DNA of 64,000 nucleotides from Crossaster papposus (GCA_037893245.1 JBAIAA010000102.1:744001-808000); one strand, 5' to 3'; positions 45,480 through 57,556 are shown, numbered from the stretch's first letter. The notes: generated by a model not told the origin, from the sequence alone. Made by a program: numbers and translations.

Positions 45480-45765
45480 GGGCGATATTTTTTCTGCAGG
45501 TAGGTTGGTACATAGTGTACATTTATTAGCCAATTAGAACACAGATGATGTTGACGTCATCGATGATGTTAGAGTTGTTGGGATCTAACTAGGGTTATGG
45601 TTATGGTTAGGGTTAGGGTTATGGTTATAGGATAGGGTTAGGGGTAAGGGTTAGGGGTTAGGGTTGTCCCAGACAACTCTAACATCATCGATGACGTCAA
45701 CACCATCTGTGTTCCGATTGGCTAATGTACCAACCTACCTGCAGAAAAAAATTATCGCGGCCCGG
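45480..45765. repeat. Palindrome with a TTAGGG-like repeat in its loop
   Basis: The arms 45496-45585 and 45669-45743 are inverted copies (CTGCAGGTAGGTTGGTACAT ... GACGTCATCGATGATGTTAG). The loop at 45592-45666 consists of degenerate TTAGGG/TTATGG repeats. Confidence 0.85.
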
Positions 45766-46080
45766 GGGCGTACTTTCGCATACTTGCGCCCCGGAAACGT
45801 GTCGATCGCGCGATCGTCGATCGTCCGTGATTCGCCTTCACCGGTAAGATAACTCGTACCGCGTGTACCGCGCAGCACAAGCTTCGCGTGGTTGCGATGA
45901 ATTGTGTAAGGAATGGCCGTCGTTTAAAGACAAAAATGCAAATTATTACATGTACCTCATTAACAAAATGTAGTTTTGGAAATACCGTTTTTATATAAAA
46001 CGGGATGCTTTTTTGGAGGCCCATTAAATAATTGTGTTGTCAATTCGCGATTGACAACATCGATTTTATAAATATAGACC

Positions 46081-46319
46081 TAGTAACCAAAAGGAGGACG
46101 TAAATACACGCACAGTTTTTCCCAGATTTAAAACGGATAACGCATAAACACGTCACGAGCAAGGCCGGAAATGTCTGTCGGCAGCGAGCAAGGTCGGCAA
46201 TGCGTGGGTGTGATTCCTGGTACCATTGGCCTGAACCCCCTTCAGATCGAGTTTCGTTAAAAAATAATCCCGCGCCTCGGCTCGGTGATGTTAAAATAAT
46301 CCCGGCGCGGACTGGTTAA
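46081..46319. mobile_element. TTAACCAG-family MITE, left end eroded
   Basis: The right end CCGGCGCGGACTGGTTAA is intact, and the interior matches the family. A fragment of the AAAGGTAGGATACACC family follows at 46320-46420. Confidence 0.78.
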
Positions 46320-46420
46320 AAATAGCTTCTAACTTTGGATGGCGATCGCGAAAATAACAAGAACATCAAGAACAAATGCCCGACGCCGGTTGAAAACGAA
46401 CGCCGTTTTTCCTTGAACTT

Positions 46421-47124
46421 GTTTAAGTCTCTCACCTTAGGAAACCCTTCACCTATCTTTTAGCCCATTTTATGGCCCACCATGTCCCCCCAGTTTTTGT
46501 TTGCTGAACTAAATCACAATGTTAATATTGTTCATATGATTTTCCATAAGGTTTTAATATGATAACTGTGCTAGTAAGCAACTTGGTGAATTTGAAGCTC
46601 ACCAATACTTGATGATATCTGGAGACAGTGTAATGTGCGCACATTTATAGGTTCACGAAGTTGTCATTTTGGATAATTACTATGTTCACATAATTATTCA
46701 GTCACTTATATGCTTTAGAAACTGTTATTGAAGTAAGGATATGTAAGAAGAATCACCAAAATACACTTTTCCAAAAAAAATTAATAATAATATACCCAAA
46801 TATAGCAATAAATATATTACGCGGCAGGGATTAACGATTTATGCAAATTAGTCATATTTCCACCACTTGATTTTTTGAGATTTTTAGTATGTTATTCTAG
46901 GGACCTTATAGAAGTGCACTGTGGTGAAAAATATTCTATTGCAATTTGTGTGAGGTCAAAACTTATTTTCCCTGGACTATTTACCTTTTATGCATCGGTA
47001 AAGTATTACCATTCAACAAATTCAGAATTAGGAACTTTTCCTATATTAAAACTACTGTAAATGAACAGCAACCTTAAATTGATAAGACGAAAAATATGAA
47101 TTTCTATATAATTTACAATATCGG
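46421..47124. other. AT-rich spacer, nothing recognised
   Basis: Short chance ORFs only. No repeats or RNA signatures seen. Confidence 0.5.
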
Positions 47125-47453
47125 GGTACTCTTTTAGAATTTGTTAACAAAATAAAGTACAAAAGACGTAATAAAAAGGACGTTAGTATTATACGAAATA
47201 TACAAATACGAAATTTGACCCATTTTTTGCCCGACGCCCAACTCGTACCTCTAACTCTGCATCATCAAGCCAACTTGTGCCTTGGACAACTCCTACCTTC
47301 ACACCAAGTCGTACCTTCAGTTAAGACAACTCGTATCGCCAGGCATAAGTGTATATTTGTATATTTTGTACTTATATAGCCTACCTACATACTAACGTCC
47401 TTTTTATTACGTCTTTTGTACTTTATTTTGTTAACAAATTCTAAAAGAGTACC
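47125..47453. mobile_element. Young MITE with ~63-bp perfect inverted ends
   Basis: GGTACTCTTTTAGAATTTGT and about 43 further bases are repeated without change in inverted form at 47391-47453. The interior carries CAACTCGTACC-type motifs. Perfect ends suggest recent activity. Confidence 0.85.
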
Positions 47454-48997
47454 ATTTGCAAATATGGGGGAAATGACGATTTTGGTTTCCACTGTCCTTT
47501 GTGGCGCAAACGCTTATGTTTTTTTTGTCTTTTTTCAAAGCCCCTTTTTTTCAAAATGAAATCGCTAAAGTTTGGCGGGGCACTGTCAACTTTACTTGGT
47601 TATATCTTAATTTTTGGAACAGAAAAATTGTTGGTATCATTGGAGAGCTAATGAGTTTCTCTTTCTTATGGTGTAAAATAGTCAACAATTCAAAGGTGGG
47701 GTTACTCCCCAATATGTCATGCCAGGTCACATATAAAGTTACCGATTGAAATCGGGAACTGCTATTAACATGGTTCCTCCTAAGACATTAACCCTGACAT
47801 ATTTTTTTTCCGCAACCTAGATTTAACAACCCCAGTAATCGCAAACAGGCAGACGGAAATACGTGTAAATCAAAGCCGTACTATAAAATACGAACCGACG
47901 AATATATTACCTACTACCTATACATTATTAGGATATCTCTATATCCACAACATTAAATTTTAACTATAATTGAGATCTATTGAAATATTTCCAGGAGCGT
48001 ATCAAATGCTTCCTATTGGTGCAGTGTCAACAAAAATGCAAATAAAATATAACGGCACGCCAGACGTACTAATGTGTCATCAAAATAGATAATATAAGTA
48101 TGGTTTGAAAGATAAACCTTTCCACTTTAAAAAGAGACGTAAAACATCAACATATGATAATGTTTGACAGGGTTACGAATGATTTCTCAAGAGAGGTCAA
48201 ATTAACCATGGGACCAAGTTTTTCGATTTTGTTTGGACGTGCAAGTGTAGAAATGTGGATAAGCTGATGGTGATTATCAGCTAAACGCGTGTGTTTAGGG
48301 GCCGTCCAAAGTTTTCAACATTTTAATGGTCGTACCAAGTGCGACAGGGGGAGGGGGGTCGGAGGCCGCGTACGACTTTAAATGGTGAAAAAAATGTCGA
48401 TTTTGTACCGTACAATCAGCAAAAGAAATTTACATAATTGGTTTTGTTGTCTTCTTTTTTTTTTTCGAAAGAATTTCCAACATAAAAATCAGAAGCGATA
48501 CAAAGTCCGCTGTTTCAAAAGAATTGCTTCGGCGGTTATACCTTGTTATTTGACAGCCGGCGTTTGACATACGTAAATTATGTTGGATTCGCACAAGGGT
48601 CTTGCATTAGTTGGCAAGCAATTATTAACTTTAACCTTAGTTTTCGACGATTCTCCCTCGCTAGCCCCATTCCAGCCATATTGAAACAAGTGTAAAAACC
48701 CAATCTCGAAATGTTCTACTATACTTCCCCAGTCTGCACGCAGGCATTTTACAAGTGGCATCTCTCAACGTTCTCGCCAATTAGGACCCATTTTCAACCG
48801 TAATTTTATCAAGTCTGCCCTCAGATTGAAGCCCCCAAACCAGGGAGTTGATTCGGGGCTATATGTAGACAATTATACCTTTGTTTGTTTACAAAACGGA
48901 CTCCTTTTTCAAAAAAAAATTGTGGGGGGCACATTTAATTGTAATGAGCTTGCGTAGAAATGCTCACTTTAATTAGGATAGTGCACCCCTATGGGCC
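47454..48997. other. Spacer, nothing recognised except a GTGACC half-end
   Basis: ATGCCAGGTCACAT at 47717-47732 is a half end of the GTGACCTG family. The rest is AT-rich without clear structure. Confidence 0.5.
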
Positions 48998-49669
48998 CGC
49001 GTTTCTCCGGTGACCGCCATTTGTGTGGCGCGCCTTCTATCGAAATAAAATAAGTCAAGTTTTCGGACAATTAATGCGTGGGCGGCTCATTAACCCAGAA
49101 AAACACAGTTTCTACTTCTTCCTTTGAGCAGATGTATAGGATAGAGCTATTACTCCAGCTTCCAAACCTATTAAGTCACATCGATTGATGTTGATTGATA
49201 GTCGAATGGCCGAGTGGTCTCCTCGTCTGCGGGGTTCCATCGCCTGGGTTCGAGTCCCCGTTTTGCCCGACTTCATTTTTTTCCTCAGTTTTAACGCGAA
49301 CGATTTTGCAATCTTATCTTTGAAAGAATTAATTGATCGTCTTTAATCACCAACCGAAGTTAGCTCAGCGGCTTAATTCGTCAGGCTGGAACTGTCCGCG
49401 GAGTTCAGGTTCGCGCCTTAGTATAGGGACGGAGTTCGTTTGCATGCATAGGGGCATGGGCCTCGCTCCGTCAGTCCTCCCTTTATGGTTGCGTGGCCTA
49501 CGGGTTACATGAACATGGACAGGTAAGGATGTGTGGTGGGCCGGGAATCCTAGAACCCAAAAGAGTCCTATATGGGAGTCGTTCAATGAGTAAAGTCATG
49601 GGTCCGAACCTCTGAATGCTTGGTCAACACCACATAACCTTTTTTTCGTCATTCTACACTGGAGCTATT
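48998..49669 (+). repeat. Inverted partial copy of the tandem-array unit
   Basis: The sequence runs as the reverse complement of the array at about 51473-52010 plus flanking unit sequence. It includes the gamma-type tRNA-like sequence at 49198-49272 and a TTAGCTCAGCGGC...GGTTCGCGCC tRNA-like stretch at 49358-49420. Identity is lower than between array units. Confidence 0.85.
49198..49272 (+). ncRNA. tRNA-like sequence, gamma type (inverted copy)
   Basis: A box TGGCCGAGTGG, stem CCTCG/CGGGG and B box GGTTCGAGTCC. A T6 run follows. Confidence 0.55.
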
Positions 49670-50100
49670 GTAAGCCCACATCTTAACTAACCTGGTGGTA
49701 TTTTATGTATCTCTTTATTGTAAGCCCCAACATCCTACTTCCCCTGATGACAAGTTAATGATTACCCTAATTTAGTTAATGGCCCAAGCACAGAATCCTC
49801 CCAGACACCCTGTCTACATTTTATTACCCCGAAACCTTGCGAGGGACCAGTCCTTGTGACCACACATGTATTTAATAACCATTAATTAAAGTCCCCTTAT
49901 TTTATTATCTTGTGCCCACATAGCACCTCCTTGCAGCACTCAATATTTAAGTCAGCCCCCTATGCCTTAGCTTTAGACCTTCTTTAGATCTCAGTGAGAA
50001 CACAATCTCAACTGAGACCATCTCCTTCTTGTCAACGTTTCTGCACTGCCCCTTCTTCTAGCCTGCTTCTTCGAACTGTTCCTGTTCCCTTCAATCTACC
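49670..50100 (+). mobile_element. Possible LTR of the gypsy element
   Basis: It starts TGTAAGCCC and has a TATA-like AATATTTAAG at 49946-49955 with a pyrimidine-rich stretch after it. It directly precedes an integrase fragment. No second copy in the window confirms it. Confidence 0.3.
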
Positions 50101-50385
50101 GTGTTAATCCACCTCCACGGTGACCAGTTAGCTGGACATTTCAGTGCGCAAAAGACTTACCAACGCTCCCTTAATGTATGTTACTGGCGATACATTCGCT
50201 GCGACACTGAGCATTATTGCCAGACCTGCCACGAATGCGAGTCCCGCCGCAATCCTGTTCCTCGCCACAAAGCTCCCATGAAAGTTGCCAATGTCGAGAG
50301 ACTCTTTCAGCGTGTTTTCGCGGATATAACAGAACTACCCGTCACTACTAAGAACAACCAACTGGTTCTACACGTTTTACAATGA
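50101..50385 (+). pseudogene. Ty3/gypsy integrase fragment (H2C2 zinc domain)
   Basis: LHGDQLAGHFSAQKTY and CQTCHECESRR match the HHCC zinc-binding domain of retroelement integrases. VFADITELP matches the first strand of the catalytic core with its first Asp. A stop follows before the second catalytic residue. No RT or RNase H is seen upstream, so it is a dead fragment, or less likely a domesticated ORF. Confidence 0.8.
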
Positions 50386-50489
50386 AAAATAACATGGCTT
50401 GGTCTTAGTATTAAACACCAATAAGGACAATAAAGATTACAAAAAGAATATTCACTTGTTTATCATTTCCCGGCCCACCACACATCCTT

Positions 50490-51464
50490 GGGTTGTTCTA
50501 AAACCCCCTCGACCCCCTCGACCCACGACCCCTCGACTAACTTGCACTCTATACCACACACTACGCACGCATGATGTACAAACTGTTTCGCAAGGCCGGC
50601 CCGACCCAAAATCAGATTGTATCCCAATTGCGAACCAGTGTTTACGGCCCGAATTCGAATTCCTGTCGTGTCGTTTTGCTGCATGGCGCGCGACGTACGG
50701 TACATGTAGTGTTTCAATGGTGCGCTCGGGGTAGCGATTTATACGTATTTACTGTACAGGTCGGGGCGGACATCCGGGAACCTTTATTCTAACGCGTCAC
50801 GTACGTGTACACGTACCGCGCCGATGCATATGATGATCGCGCGTGCAGTCTAGTCTTGCATGCTGCAGTGCAGACGTCATACATTGTTTTCATCGGCGCG
50901 CTGGTTGTCATCACGTGACTACCGGCCTGTGACGTATGTCCGCCCCGACCTACAATGTGCGGCTGGTGAGCTCGAGCGCATGGAAAACGAATGAGATACA
51001 AATCAACGTTGGTGGCGCACTTTTTTGGGCCCCCCAGTACATCAACGTTTCTTGAGAAAATGAAGACTTTTAAACAGGCTAAAAACAGGGTGTAATTCTT
51101 GCAATTCAGTTCAGTCATTCCTCCATGGTTTAGTTCAGCACGGTTCAGCCGATCCTCCGTGTTCAGTAATTATTGTGTGCAGCGCGCGCGCAGCATGCGT
51201 TTTAACTCAGGCTGTTTTCCAAACCCCAGATTTGTCTTCGTTCAGGCTTCATTAGGCTTCATTTATACAGTTTAGCAATGGGCTGTAGCCGGATACGGAG
51301 CCAAAGCCAGGGGTTTGGAAAACGGCCTATACTAGACCGGGGCCGTATTCGAACTGGGCCGTATTCGAACTCCGGCCGTATACGAACTCCGGGTTTCAGA
51401 ACGTACCTCGAGGGGTCGTGGGTCGAGGGGGTCGAGGGGGTCGAGGGGGTTTTAGAACAACCCC
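50490..51464. mobile_element. DNA transposon with 8-bp target duplication
   Basis: The direct repeat ACATCCTT lies at 50482-50489 and 51465-51472. The ends GGGTTGTTCTAAAACCCCCT are inverted and are followed by GTCGAGGGG repeats. The target is the array sequence CACACATCCTTCCCTGTCC. The 8-bp duplication fits hAT-type elements. An internal foldback (GGTCGGGGCGGACAT) spans 50759-50950. Confidence 0.85.
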
Positions 51465-51729
51465 ACATCCTTCCCTGTCCATGTTCATGTAACCGTAACC
51501 GCCACGCAAAGGAGGACTGACAGAGCGAGGGCCTATCTCGATCTTGCCGCCTATGCAAGCAAACGAGCTCCGTCCCTATACTAAGGTGCGCACCTGAACT
51601 CCGCGGACAGTACCAGCCTGACGAATTAAGCCGCTGAGCTAACTCCGGTTGGTGATTGAAGACGATCAATTCATTCTTTTATAGATAAGATTGCGAAATC
51701 GCGCGCGTTAAAACTGAGGAAAAAATGAC

Positions 51730-51808
51730 GTCGGGCAGAACGGGGACTCGAACCCAGGCGATGGAACCCCGCAGACGAGGAGCATAACCAGTCGGCCATT
51801 CGACTACC
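51730..51808 (-). ncRNA. tRNA-like, gamma type 1
   Basis: A box TGGCCGACTGG, stem CCTCG/CGGGG with a 4-nt loop and B box GGTTCGAGTCC. A T6 run follows the 3' end (ATTTTTTCC on the minus strand). Confidence 0.6.
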
Positions 51809-52963
51809 AGTCAACACTGTTTGAAATCGATGTGACTTAATAGGTTTGGAAGCTGGAGTAATAGCTCTATCCTACATCTGCTCAAAGGAAGAAGGAGAAA
51901 CTGTGTTTTCAGGGTTAATGAGCCGCCCACACATTAATTGTCCAAAAATTCGACTTATTTTATGTCGAGAGAGGGCGCGCCACACAAATAGAAGTCACAA
52001 GCAAAGCGCGGGCTCAAAGGAAACAACACGAAATCAGACAAACGGCGCTGCCTCGCGACACTCGGGAGTAGGGTGGCAATGTATAGATTTGTCATTGGAA
52101 ATTTAGAAATTTAAATACAATTTTCTTGTTTGCATTGGGTAAGAATTATTCAAAAAAAATCACCGGTCAACCCACCAAAAATCGAAAAGAATATGACATG
52201 CTGGTCGTCATGTTTCTGTAGTCCCTGAACACAATGAGAGTTCTAAGTATTTTAATAAGATCGTGAAAGTATCTATAGGCGTTTTAGCGCTTAGGTCTAT
52301 GGGAATTGATTTGCTCCGTTTCACCCAAAGGGCTCTGTGTTAATAAACCCCGGTCACAACGTATCGTACGAAATGTTGTCGTGGTAAGGCCTGGTCACAA
52401 CGAACCCAGGACGCATTTGTTCCACGGCACGACATAACATTTGGGTAGATCGTGGGTCATCGGGGGTCGTCACAATACAGTCCTACGAAATTTCGAGCAT
52501 CGTGGCATCGATGTACGTACATGTACGTATAATAATGACGCCTTGATCAAGGCTAAAGAAAACTATGCATAGAAAGTTCAAGAAATTTAAAAATCGTATT
52601 AATCTCTATTCCACTTCTTGTGAAAGTCCAAGGTCGGCATCGAAATGGATTTAGAAATTACAAGTCGATTTGCAAGCCGGGGGGGGGGGGGGGGGGGGGG
52701 GGGGGGCTACATTGTACGTTTGCACTTTCACAAACATAGCATTCAAATGTATTGTAACGTCGAGCGACACATCAGAGCCAACACACCCCGCTTGCGTACA
52801 TTGACCGAGTCCCATATAGTCCCATATAGGACTCTTCACCCTGGCAAATTAGGCCGTTGAGCTAACTCCGGAAAGTATTTGAAGACTATAATTTTATTCT
52901 TCTAAAGATAAGATTGCGAAATTGAGAGCCTTAAAACTGCGAAAAAAAATAAAGAAAAAAAAA

Positions 52964-53043
52964 CATCGGCCAGGACGAGGCCTCGAACCCAGGCGATGAA
53001 ACCTCGAAAACGAGGACCCTAACCACTCGGCCATTCGACTACC
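52964..53043 (-). ncRNA. tRNA-like, alpha type 1 (variant B box)
   Basis: B box GGTTCGAGGCC differs by one base from the other alphas. The T run after the 3' end is broken by C and A residues. Confidence 0.55.
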
Positions 53044-53438
53044 GGTGAACGTTGTTTCAAATCGATGGGACTTATGTTTGAAAACTGGAGTAATAGCTCC
53101 AGTATAGAATTAAGTAACATTTTCATTACTCCACCACCCCCCGCTTCTTTTAAAGTAAATCAAGAACAGGACGTACGTCTGCATTGGTGCTATGGTAAGG
53201 GGAAAATGAAGAACAAAAAGTAAAGTGGTGTTGACTAGGCAATTCAGGGGTACAGACCTATGACTGAACACGTTGACCGACTGCCATATAGGACTCGTCA
53301 CCCTGGCGAATTAATCCGTTGAGCTAACTCCGGTTGGTATTTGAAGACTATAATTTAATTCTTCTAAAGATTCTTCTAAAGATAAGATTGCGAAATTGCG
53401 AGCCTTAAAACTGCGAAAAAAAAAAAAAAAAAAAAAAA

Positions 53439-53520
53439 CATCGGCCAGGACGAGGACTCGAACCCAGGCGATGAAACCTCGGAAACGAGGACCCTAACCA
53501 CTCGGCCATTCGACTACCGG
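53439..53520 (-). ncRNA. tRNA-like, alpha type 2
   Basis: A box TGGCCGAGTGG, perfect CCTCG/CGAGG stem, B box GGTTCGAGTCC. An uninterrupted T run of over 20 follows the 3' end by 3 nt. Confidence 0.6.
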
Positions 53521-53889
53521 TGAACGTTGTTTCAAATCGATGGGACTTATGTTTGAAAACTGGAGTAATAGCTCCAGTATAGAATGAAGTAACATTTTCA
53601 TTACTCCACCACCCCCCGCTTCTTTTAAAGTAAATCAAGAACAGGACGTACGTCTGCATTGGTGCTATGGTAAGGGGAAAATGAAGAACAAAAAGTAAAG
53701 TAGTGTTGACTAGGCAATTCAGGGGTACAGACCTATGACTGAAAACGTTGACCGACTCCCATATAGGACTCGTCACCCTGGCGAATTAATCCGTTGAGCT
53801 AACTCCGGTTGGTATTTGAAGACTATTATTTAAATCTTTTGAAGATAAGATTGCGAAATTTCGCGCGTTAAAACTGCAAAAAAACAAAA

Positions 53890-53946
53890 ACATGGGCAAG
53901 GACGAGGACTCGAACCCAGGCGATCGAACCCCGCAAACGAGGAGCA
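53890..53946 (-). pseudogene. Truncated beta tRNA-like sequence at a deletion junction
   Basis: The 3' half with the B box is kept. The 5' half with the A box is replaced by unit sequence that starts AAACGAGCTCCGTCCC. Confidence 0.7.
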
Positions 53947-54112
53947 AACGAGCTCCGTCCCTATACTAAGGTGCGCACCTGAACTTCGCGGACAGTACCA
54001 GCCTGACGAATGAAGCCGCTGAGCTAACTCCGGTTGGTGATTGAAGACGATCAATTAATTCTTTTATAGATAAGATTGCGAAATTGCGCGCGTTAAAACT
54101 GAGGAAAAAATG

Positions 54113-54194
54113 ACGTCGGGCAGAACGGGGACTCGAACCCAGGCGATGGAACCCCGCAGACGAGGAGCCTAACCAGTCGGCCATTCGACTACCA
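54113..54194 (-). ncRNA. tRNA-like, gamma type 2
   Basis: Same boxes as gamma 1. The 5' flank reads GTCTGGTAG instead of ACTGGTAG, a variant shared with unit 4. Confidence 0.58.
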
Positions 54195-55345
54195 GACAAC
54201 ACTGTTTGAAATCGATGTGACTTAATAGGTTTGGAAGCTGGAGTAATAGCTCTATCCTACATCTGCTCAAAGGAAGAAGGAGAAACTGTGTTTTCAGGGT
54301 TAATGAGCCGCCCACGCATTAATTGTCCAAAAATTCGACTTATTTTATGTCGAGAGAGGGCGCGCCACACAAATAGAAGTCACAAGCAAAGCGCGGGCTC
54401 AAAGGAAACAACACAAAATCAGACAAACGGCGCTGCCTCGCGACACTCGGGAGTAGGGTGGCAATGTATAGATTTGTCATTGGAAATTTAGAAATTTAAA
54501 TACAATTTTCTTGTTTGCATTGGGTAAGAATTATTCAAAAAAAATCACCGGTCAACCCACCAAAAATCGAAAAGAATATGACATGCTGGTCGTCATGTTT
54601 CTGTAGTCCCTGAACACAATGAGAGTTCTAAGTATTTTAATAAGATCGTGAAAGTATCTATAGGCGTTTTAGCGCTTAGGTCTATGGGAATTGATTTGCT
54701 CCGTTTCACCCAAAGGGCTCTGTGTTAATAAACCCCGGTCACAACGTATCGTACGGAATGTTGTCGTGGTAAGGCCTGGTCACAACGAACCCACGACGCA
54801 TTTGTTCCACGGCACGACATAAAATTTGGGTAGATCGTGGGTCATCGGGGGTCGTCACAAGACAGTCCTACGAAATTTCGAGCATCGTGGCATCGATGTA
54901 CGTACATGTACGTATAATAATGACGCCTTGATCAAGGCTAAAGAAAACTATGCATAGAAAGTTCAAGAAATTTAAAAATCGTATTAATCTCTATTCCACT
55001 TCTTGTGAAAGTCCAAGGTCGGCATCGAAATGGATTTAGAAATTACAAGTCGATTTGCAAGCCGGGGGGGGGGGGGGGGGGGGGGACTACATTTTACGTT
55101 TGCACTTTCACAAACATAGCATTCAAATGTATTGTAACGTCGAGCGACACATCAGAGCCAACACATCCCGCTTGCGTACATTGACCGAGTCCCATATAGT
55201 CCCATATAGTACTCTTCACCCTGGCAAATTAGGCCGTTGAGCTAATTCCGGAAAGTATTTGAAGACTATAATTTAATTCTTCTAAAGATAAGATTGCGAA
55301 ATTGCGAGCCTTAAAACTGCAAAAAAAAAAAAAAAAAAAAAAAAA

Positions 55346-55427
55346 CATCGACCAGGACGAGGACTCGAACCCAGGCGATGAAACCTCGGAAACGAGGACC
55401 CTAACCACTCGGCCATTCGACTACCGG
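55346..55427 (-). ncRNA. tRNA-like, alpha type 3
   Basis: Intact A and B boxes. The 3' end CCTGGTCGATG runs into a T run of over 20. Confidence 0.6.
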
Positions 55428-55797
55428 TGAACGTTGTTTCAAATCGATGGGACTTATGTTTGAAAACTGGAGTAATAGCTCCAGTATAGAATGAAGTAAC
55501 ATTTTCATTACTCCACCACCCCCCGCTTCTTTTAAAGTAAATCAAGAACAGGACGTACGTCTGCATTGGTGCTATGGTAAGGGGAAAATGAAGAACAAAA
55601 AGTAAAGTGGTGTTGACTAGGCAATTCAGGGGTACAGACCTATGACTGAACACGTTGACCGACTCCCATATAGAACTCGTCACCCTGGCAAATTAATCCG
55701 TTGAGCTAACTCCGGTTGGTATTTGAAGACTATTATTTAAATCTTTTAAAGATAAGATTGCGAAATTTCGCGCGTTAAAACTGCAAAAAAAAAAAAA

Positions 55798-55879
55798 CAT
55801 GGGCTAGGACGAGGACTCGAACCCAGGCGATCGAACCCCGCAAACGAGGAGCCTAACCACTCGGCCATTGGACTACCAG
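55798..55879 (-). ncRNA. tRNA-like, beta type 1
   Basis: A box TGGCCGAGTGG, stem CCTCG/CGGGG (one G-U pair), B box GGTTCGAGTCC, then T12 after CCCATG. Confidence 0.6.
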
Positions 55880-56328
55880 TCGACATTGTTTCAAAACGAT
55901 GTGACTTATGTTTGAAAACTGGAGTATTAGCTCCAGTATAGAGTGAAGAAAAAAAAGTTATGTGGTGTTGACCAAGCATTCAGGGGATCGAACCCGTGAC
56001 TTTACTCACTGAACGACCACCCATATAGGACTCTTTTGGGTTCTAGGATTCCCGGCCCACCACACATCCTTCCCTGTCCATGTTCATGTAACCCGTAGGC
56101 CACGCTACCGTAAAGGGAGGACTGACGGAGCGAGGCCCTAGCTCTTGCCGCCTATGCAAGCAAACGAGCTCCGTCCCTATACTAAGGTGCGCACCTGAAC
56201 TCCGCGGACAGTACCAGCCTGACGAATTAAGCCGCTGAGCTAACTCCGGTTGGTGATTGAAGACGATCAATTAATTCTTTTATAGATAAGATTGCGAAAT
56301 CGCGCGCGTTAAAACTGAGGAAAAAATG

Positions 56329-56410
56329 ACGTCGGGCAGAACGGGGACTCGAACCCAGGCGATGGAACCCCGCAGACGAGGAGCCTAACCAGTCGGCCAT
56401 TCGACTACCA
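56329..56410 (-). ncRNA. tRNA-like, gamma type 3
   Basis: Identical to gamma 1 apart from TTAGG after the A box. A T6 run follows. Confidence 0.58.
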
Positions 56411-57556
56411 GTCAACACTGTTTGAAATCGATGTGACTTAATAGGTTTGGAAGCTGGAGTAATAGCTCTATCCTACATCTGCTCAAAGGAAGAAGGAGAA
56501 ACTGTGTTTTCAGGGTTAATGAGCCGCCCACGCATTAATTGTCCAAAAATTCGACTTATTTTATGTCGAGAGAGGGCGCGCCACACAAATAGAAGTCACA
56601 AGCAAAGCGCGGGCTCAAAGGAAACAACACAAAATCAGACAAACGGCGCTGCCTCGCGACACTCGGGAGTAGGGTGGCAATGTATAGATTTGTCATTGGA
56701 AATTTAGAAATTTAAATACAATTTTCTTGTTTGCATTGGGTAAGAATTATTCAAAAAAAATCACCGGTCAACCCACCAAAAATCGAAAAGAATATGACAT
56801 GCTGGTCGTCATGTTTCTGTAGTCCCTGAACACAATGAGAGTTCTAAGTATTTTAATAAGATCGTGAAAGTATCTATAGGCGTTTTAGCGCTTAGGTCTA
56901 TGGGAATTGATTTGCTCCGTTTCACCCAAAGGGCTCTGTGTTAATAAACCCCGGTCACAACGTATCGTACGGAATGTTGTCGTGGTAAGGCCTGGTCACA
57001 ACGAACCCACGACGCATTTGTTCCACGGCACGACATAAAATTTGGGTAGATCGTGGGTCATCGGGGGTCGTCACAAGACAGTCCTACGAAATTTCGAGCA
57101 TCGTGGCATCGATGTACGTACATGTACGTATAATAATGACGCCTTGATCAAGGCTAAAGAAAACTATGCATAGAAAGTTCAAGAAATTTAAAAATCGTAT
57201 TAATCTCTATTCCACTTCTTGTGAAAGTCCAAGGTCGGCATCGAAATGGATTTAGAAATTACAAGTCGATTTGCAAGCCGGGGGGGGGGGGGGGGGACTA
57301 CATTTTACGTTTGCACTTTCACAAACATAGCATTCAAATGTATTGTAACGTCGAGCGACACATCAGAGCCAACACACCCCGCTTGCGTACATTGACCGAG
57401 TCCCATATAGTCCCATATAGTACTCTTCACCCTGGCAAATTAGGCCGTTGAGCTAATTCCGGAAAGTATTTGAAGACTATAATTTAATTCTTCTAAAGAT
57501 AAGATTGCGAAATTGCGAGCCTTAAAACTGCGAAAAAAAATAAAGAAAAAAAAAAA

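Larger units (their letters stand above)
51840..54224. repeat. Array unit 1 (type A, with deletion)
   Basis: Holds two alpha subunits (52964-53043, 53439-53520). A beta sequence (53890-53946) is cut in the anticodon region and fused to downstream unit sequence. It ends with gamma 54113-54194. Confidence 0.88.
54225..56440. repeat. Array unit 2 (type B)
   Basis: One alpha (55346-55427), one beta (55798-55879) and one gamma (56329-56410). The G run is at about 55064-55085. Confidence 0.9.

Noticed and set aside
50101..50385. Intact gypsy retrotransposon
   Set aside because: Only the integrase zinc domain and the first catalytic segment remain, with no RT, RNase H, gag or second LTR in the window.
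53405..53776. Minus-strand ORFs of 120-135 codons repeated in each array unit (ending in SSPRPGRC and a Phe run)
   Set aside because: They read through the tRNA-like sequence and its T run; the Phe tail is the T run and the middle is the A and B boxes. Frames differ in length between units, so they are not protein genes.
54231..54491. Plus-strand 86-codon ORF starting MEAGVIALS in each unit
   Set aside because: Identity between units is explained by DNA-level homogenisation; there is no sign of codon-level constraint and no known domain.
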